Assembly (NCBI GenBank): GCA_000158155.1
Contig: DS999409.1
Location: 62,001 to 126,000, forward strand
Origin: a gamma proteobacterium NOR5-3
Lineage (GTDB): Bacteria > Pseudomonadota > Gammaproteobacteria > Pseudomonadales > Halieaceae
DNA: 64,000 nt
Direction: 5' to 3'
Part shown: positions 61,449-64,000 of the stretch, one piece after another
How positions within the stretch are numbered: position 1 is the stretch's first letter
Layout of the letters: each line of letters starts with the position of its first letter
Translations under genes and position numbers: made by a program
The notes under the pieces: model-generated
What the model was told of the DNA's origin: nothing
Database searches by the model: none
The model's input: the letters and a program-made list of their open reading frames with translations, nothing else

Positions 61449-62428
61449 GGGTGCTTTGCCGCTTGTTGCTTTGCGAGCGTCGCCCAGTTCTTGAGAGGCT
61501 CAGCATCGTATTGATAGATCCGCAGCCAGTCATAGCGTGCGCGCATCGGGTAACGGTTTGCATGCTTATTGCCACCAAAGACGTCCTGAATATCGTCGTT
61601 GGGAATCCAGAAGTTCATCATGACGTCCGTTAACTGATGCGGTATGGGAGTGGGCTCCAGCTGCGGTGCTATACACATCGGATCGCAGTCTATGTCGTCG
61701 GCGGTGAGCGTTTTGACGAGCTGGCCGTCTACGAACCAGCTAATACGGGCCGGTAGCCACTCAATGGCATATACGCGCCATCTATCCACCGGGCCTATAT
61801 CGATTTTGTCTTCCCAGGCGCCAAAGCGCCGGGTCTCCCCCCAGCTAATGGTATCGAGCCCGTAAATCAGATTGGCCTGAAACTTATCGGGTCGGCCCCC
61901 TTCGAGCTCAATGTCGATTTCTTCCCACCGACGGACATCCCGATCACTGCTCTCATTAACATAGGTGAACAGTGAGGAGATGTACCCGGAAGCGGCATGA
62001 CGGTCAGGTGCTTGCATGCGCGTCTCGATGCGGCCGTACCGCAGGCGCAGTTCCGGGCGAGTACGCACTTCGCCACAGACGTAGTCGTAGGCCTCTTTTG
62101 TCTTCTGATGATCCTCGGACCAACCCTTGGGAACATGCTGCTCATCGACGAGGAGTTCCAGGCTGCCATCTTTGATTTGCACGGCACGATCCTGAAAGCG
62201 GCACATGGACTCAGTACCGACGGCGCCATCGCCTTTGGCCCATATCGCTTCATTGAATGAATCGAAGCGCTCATCCAACACCAGTGAGAACCCGGCGTAA
62301 GCGCCCGTATAGCCGGGATAGGCATCAGGTGAGTTTGTATCGACCATGACGGTACAGCTGCCGAGTGCCAGCGGCAGCATAAGGCTGGCAAGGCTCAAAG
62401 CTGCCCGCGGGTATTCCAGCTTTTGCAC
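61445..62428 (-). CDS. Glycoside hydrolase family 16 lipoprotein
   Basis: A 327-residue beta-glucanase-type lipoprotein. The start is GTG 62428 with AGAGGGA five bases upstream, and the lipobox LGSC gives Cys25. Catalytic motif EEIDIELEG: nucleophile Glu170, Asp172, acid/base Glu174. This is the regular E-x-D-x-E strand form, as in lichenases and xyloglucan transferases, and not the bulged E-x-D-x-x-E of laminarinases and agarases. The domain ends with RARYDWLRIYQYD, the usual last strand. It would cut a beta-glucan at the cell surface. It overlaps the HAD gene and diverges from the acyl-CoA synthetase gene. Confidence 0.92.
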   Translation of the reverse strand: MQKLEYPRAALSLASLMLPLALGSCTVMVDTNSPDAYPGYTGAYAGFSLVLDERFDSFNEAIWAKGDGAVGTESMCRFQDRAVQIKDGSLELLVDEQHVPKGWSEDHQKTKEAYDYVCGEVRTRPELRLRYGRIETRMQAPDRHAASGYISSLFTYVNESSDRDVRRWEEIDIELEGGRPDKFQANLIYGLDTISWGETRRFGAWEDKIDIGPVDRWRVYAIEWLPARISWFVDGQLVKTLTADDIDCDPMCIAPQLEPTPIPHQLTDVMMNFWIPNDDIQDVFGGNKHANRYPMRARYDWLRIYQYDAEPLKNWATLAKQQAAKHP

Positions 62429-62533
62429 GTGGTTCCCTCTTTTGAGCTGAATGTCTAGTATAGGTGAGCTGAGTTTTAGTCGGGATCTGCGCCACCTTGC
62501 TAATGTTGATCTTAAAACAATAAGGACAAGTGT

Positions 62534-64000
62534 ATGTATTGCCTCACCGAATTTCTCAAATCCAATGCCCGGGCAACGCCCACTGCTACAGCGACCCGTC
62601 ATCTTGGGCGGAGCCATAGCTGGATTGATATGCAGGCACGGGTTGCGAGTCTTGCCGCGGCGCTGAGGGGGATGGGCGTCGAGCCGGGCGAGCGTGTAGC
62701 GATTCTGGCGCTCAACAGTGATCGCTATCTGGAGTACTACTTTGCAGTCTGGTGGGCCGGCGCTGTGGTTGTGCCCATGAACACGCGGTGGTCTGAGGTA
62801 GAGAACGCCTATGCGCTAAAGGATGCGGGTGCCACGGTGCTGTTTGTCGACGACACTTTTGCGCCTATGTTAGATGCAATTACCGCGGATGTTTCCCTGA
62901 AAAGTGTCGTGTTCACGGGGGAGGGTCATAGGCCCGACGGGACTTTGGATTACGAGACTTTGATAGTCGAAAACGAGCCCTGTGAGGACGCTGAGCGCAA
63001 CGGTGATGATCTGGCGGGTCTTTATTACACCGGAGGGACTACCGGCTTCCCAAAAGGGGTGATGCTGTCGCAGCAGGCGCTCTGGTTCAACAATCTGAGC
63101 GTGAGCAGTGCTTCAAACTACCTTTGTGGTGATGTGTATTTACATGCCGGGCCTATGTTTCACCTCGCCGATGGCGCGTTCTCCGGCGCGGCTTGTACCG
63201 GTGGGCTCTGTCATACGTTCCTGCCAGCTTTTGATCCGGTAAAAGTCATGGATTTGATCGAAGGCGAGCAAATCACACACACTCTTATGGTGCCCACGAT
63301 GCTGGGCATGTTAGCGAACCACCCGGATTTTGATCCCCAGCGTTTGCGAACGCTGCGCAGTGTGGCCTACGGGGCGTCACCGATGCCCGAAGGCCTCATG
63401 CTCAACCTGCTGGAGGTCCTGCCGTGGATTGGTTGGATGCAAGGTTACGGACAAACTGAGATGGCCCCAATCATTACACTGCTGGCGGCCGAGAATCACA
63501 CGCTCGAGGGTCCGCATGCGGGCAAGTTACGTTCTGCCGGTCGAGCGGGACCGGGCGTGGAGATTCGTATTTGTGACGATCAGGGCAATGATCTACCCAA
63601 TGGTGAGGTCGGTGAAATTGTGGCGCGCTCGCCGGGCTCTATGCTGGGGTACTGGAATCGACCCGAGCAAACAGCGGATACGCTCAAAGATGGCTGGGTA
63701 AACACAGGTGATGGCGCCTACCGCGATGATGATGGCTTTATCTTTATCGTGGATCGCTTGAAGGACATGATTGTCACCGGCGGCGAAAACGTGTTTTCTG
63801 CTGAGGTAGAAAACGCAGTATCTACGCACCCTGCGGTGGCCGCGGTTTCGGTGATTGGTATTCCCGACGAGAAGTGGGGAGAGGCGGTTCACGCGATAGT
63901 GATTCTGCATGAAGGTCAGACTGCGACGGCAGAGGAGTTGCTGGAACATACCGTTCCTGTCATTGCCAACTACAAGCGCCCGCGCTCCATCAGCTTCCGT
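62534..64000 (+). CDS. Acyl-CoA synthetase (AMP-binding), C-terminus beyond the window
   Basis: ATP-dependent ligase of the ANL superfamily that activates a carboxylic acid with CoA through an acyl-AMP. 489 residues are visible and the frame is open at base 64000. ATG 62534 has AAGGA seven bases upstream. Core motifs: YYTGGTTGFPKGVML (P-loop), GYGQTEMAP (the second core motif), NTGDGAYRDDDGFIFIVDR and DMIVTGGENVFSAEVE (hinge and C-terminal domain start). The missing end should hold the catalytic Lys after PRS-like PRSISFR. The acid is not fixed; long-chain or aromatic acids are common for this group. Divergent from GH16. Confidence 0.95.
   Translation, partial: MYCLTEFLKSNARATPTATATRHLGRSHSWIDMQARVASLAAALRGMGVEPGERVAILALNSDRYLEYYFAVWWAGAVVVPMNTRWSEVENAYALKDAGATVLFVDDTFAPMLDAITADVSLKSVVFTGEGHRPDGTLDYETLIVENEPCEDAERNGDDLAGLYYTGGTTGFPKGVMLSQQALWFNNLSVSSASNYLCGDVYLHAGPMFHLADGAFSGAACTGGLCHTFLPAFDPVKVMDLIEGEQITHTLMVPTMLGMLANHPDFDPQRLRTLRSVAYGASPMPEGLMLNLLEVLPWIGWMQGYGQTEMAPIITLLAAENHTLEGPHAGKLRSAGRAGPGVEIRICDDQGNDLPNGEVGEIVARSPGSMLGYWNRPEQTADTLKDGWVNTGDGAYRDDDGFIFIVDRLKDMIVTGGENVFSAEVENAVSTHPAVAAVSVIGIPDEKWGEAVHAIVILHEGQTATAEELLEHTVPVIANYKRPRSISFR

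Noticed and set aside
1-64000. CRISPR arrays, insertion sequences, phage genes, tRNA or rRNA
   Set aside because: Looked for repeat-spacer patterns, transposase motifs, integrases and cloverleaf ends in every gap. None was seen; gaps are short except 25579-26022.

Overview
The window is one unbroken stretch of chromosome, about 57 % GC by eye, with 46 tightly packed loci on both strands. I saw no rRNA, tRNA, phage, insertion sequence or CRISPR array. The gene set (many lipoproteins and exported peptidases, Na+/proline symport, NhaA, PQQ dehydrogenase, DUF3192 lipoprotein, BtrH-like protein) fits a marine gammaproteobacterium. The style resembles the OM60/NOR5 group (Halieaceae, e.g. Congregibacter), but that placement is inference from memory, not from a search.

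Region 1 (1-18144) is an exported peptidase block: three M1-type zinc metallopeptidases (one cut by the left edge), a DUF6702-like small protein, an M24 Xaa-Pro-type peptidase, an S9 prolyl oligopeptidase-type enzyme, two giant Asp-box (BNR/sortilin-like) propeller proteins that converge on one bidirectional terminator, and a small outer-membrane protein.

Region 2 (18266-27225) is a complete proline locus. On the minus strand proC, proA, putP and putA run head to tail. proB diverges from them across a 444-bp AT-rich region with a perfect 7+7 palindrome. Synthesis, uptake and oxidation of proline are therefore encoded side by side. putA carries an apparent one-base deletion that splits it inside the aldehyde dehydrogenase domain.

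Region 3 (27231-41501) holds two MFS transporters flanking a DUF4386 membrane protein, a YtcJ-like amidohydrolase, a DPP-IV-type S9 lipoprotein, a NAD(P)-binding protein overlapping nhaA, a PQQ alcohol dehydrogenase with fused cytochrome c, a DUF3192 lipoprotein, a BtrH/DUF4872 protein, and a DoxX plus S4-domain pair.

Region 4 (41736-49528) contains a membrane TolB/TPR protein interrupted by an in-frame TAG, a two-module cysteine protein of unknown function, a rhodanese lipoprotein, a metallophosphoesterase lipoprotein and small membrane or NTF2-like proteins, ending with a GST.

Region 5 (49563-64000) has an FAD oxidoreductase plus DUF2855 operon divergent from a TetR gene over two matching palindromes 21 bp apart, a D-aminoacylase-like amidohydrolase, GH3 and GH16 glycosidases, a tandem pair of DsbA/HCCA-isomerase-like proteins without CxxC, a DUF5916 beta-barrel protein, an ATP-grasp enzyme, a HAD phosphatase, and the start of an acyl-CoA synthetase cut by the right edge.

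Taken together, regions 1 and 2 plus the DPP-IV enzyme suggest a cell that cuts proline-containing peptides in the envelope, imports the proline and cycles it through PutA and ProC. Short tandem duplications (periods 9, 11, 14 and 27 bp) recur at five places and are the most distinctive DNA-level feature of the window.
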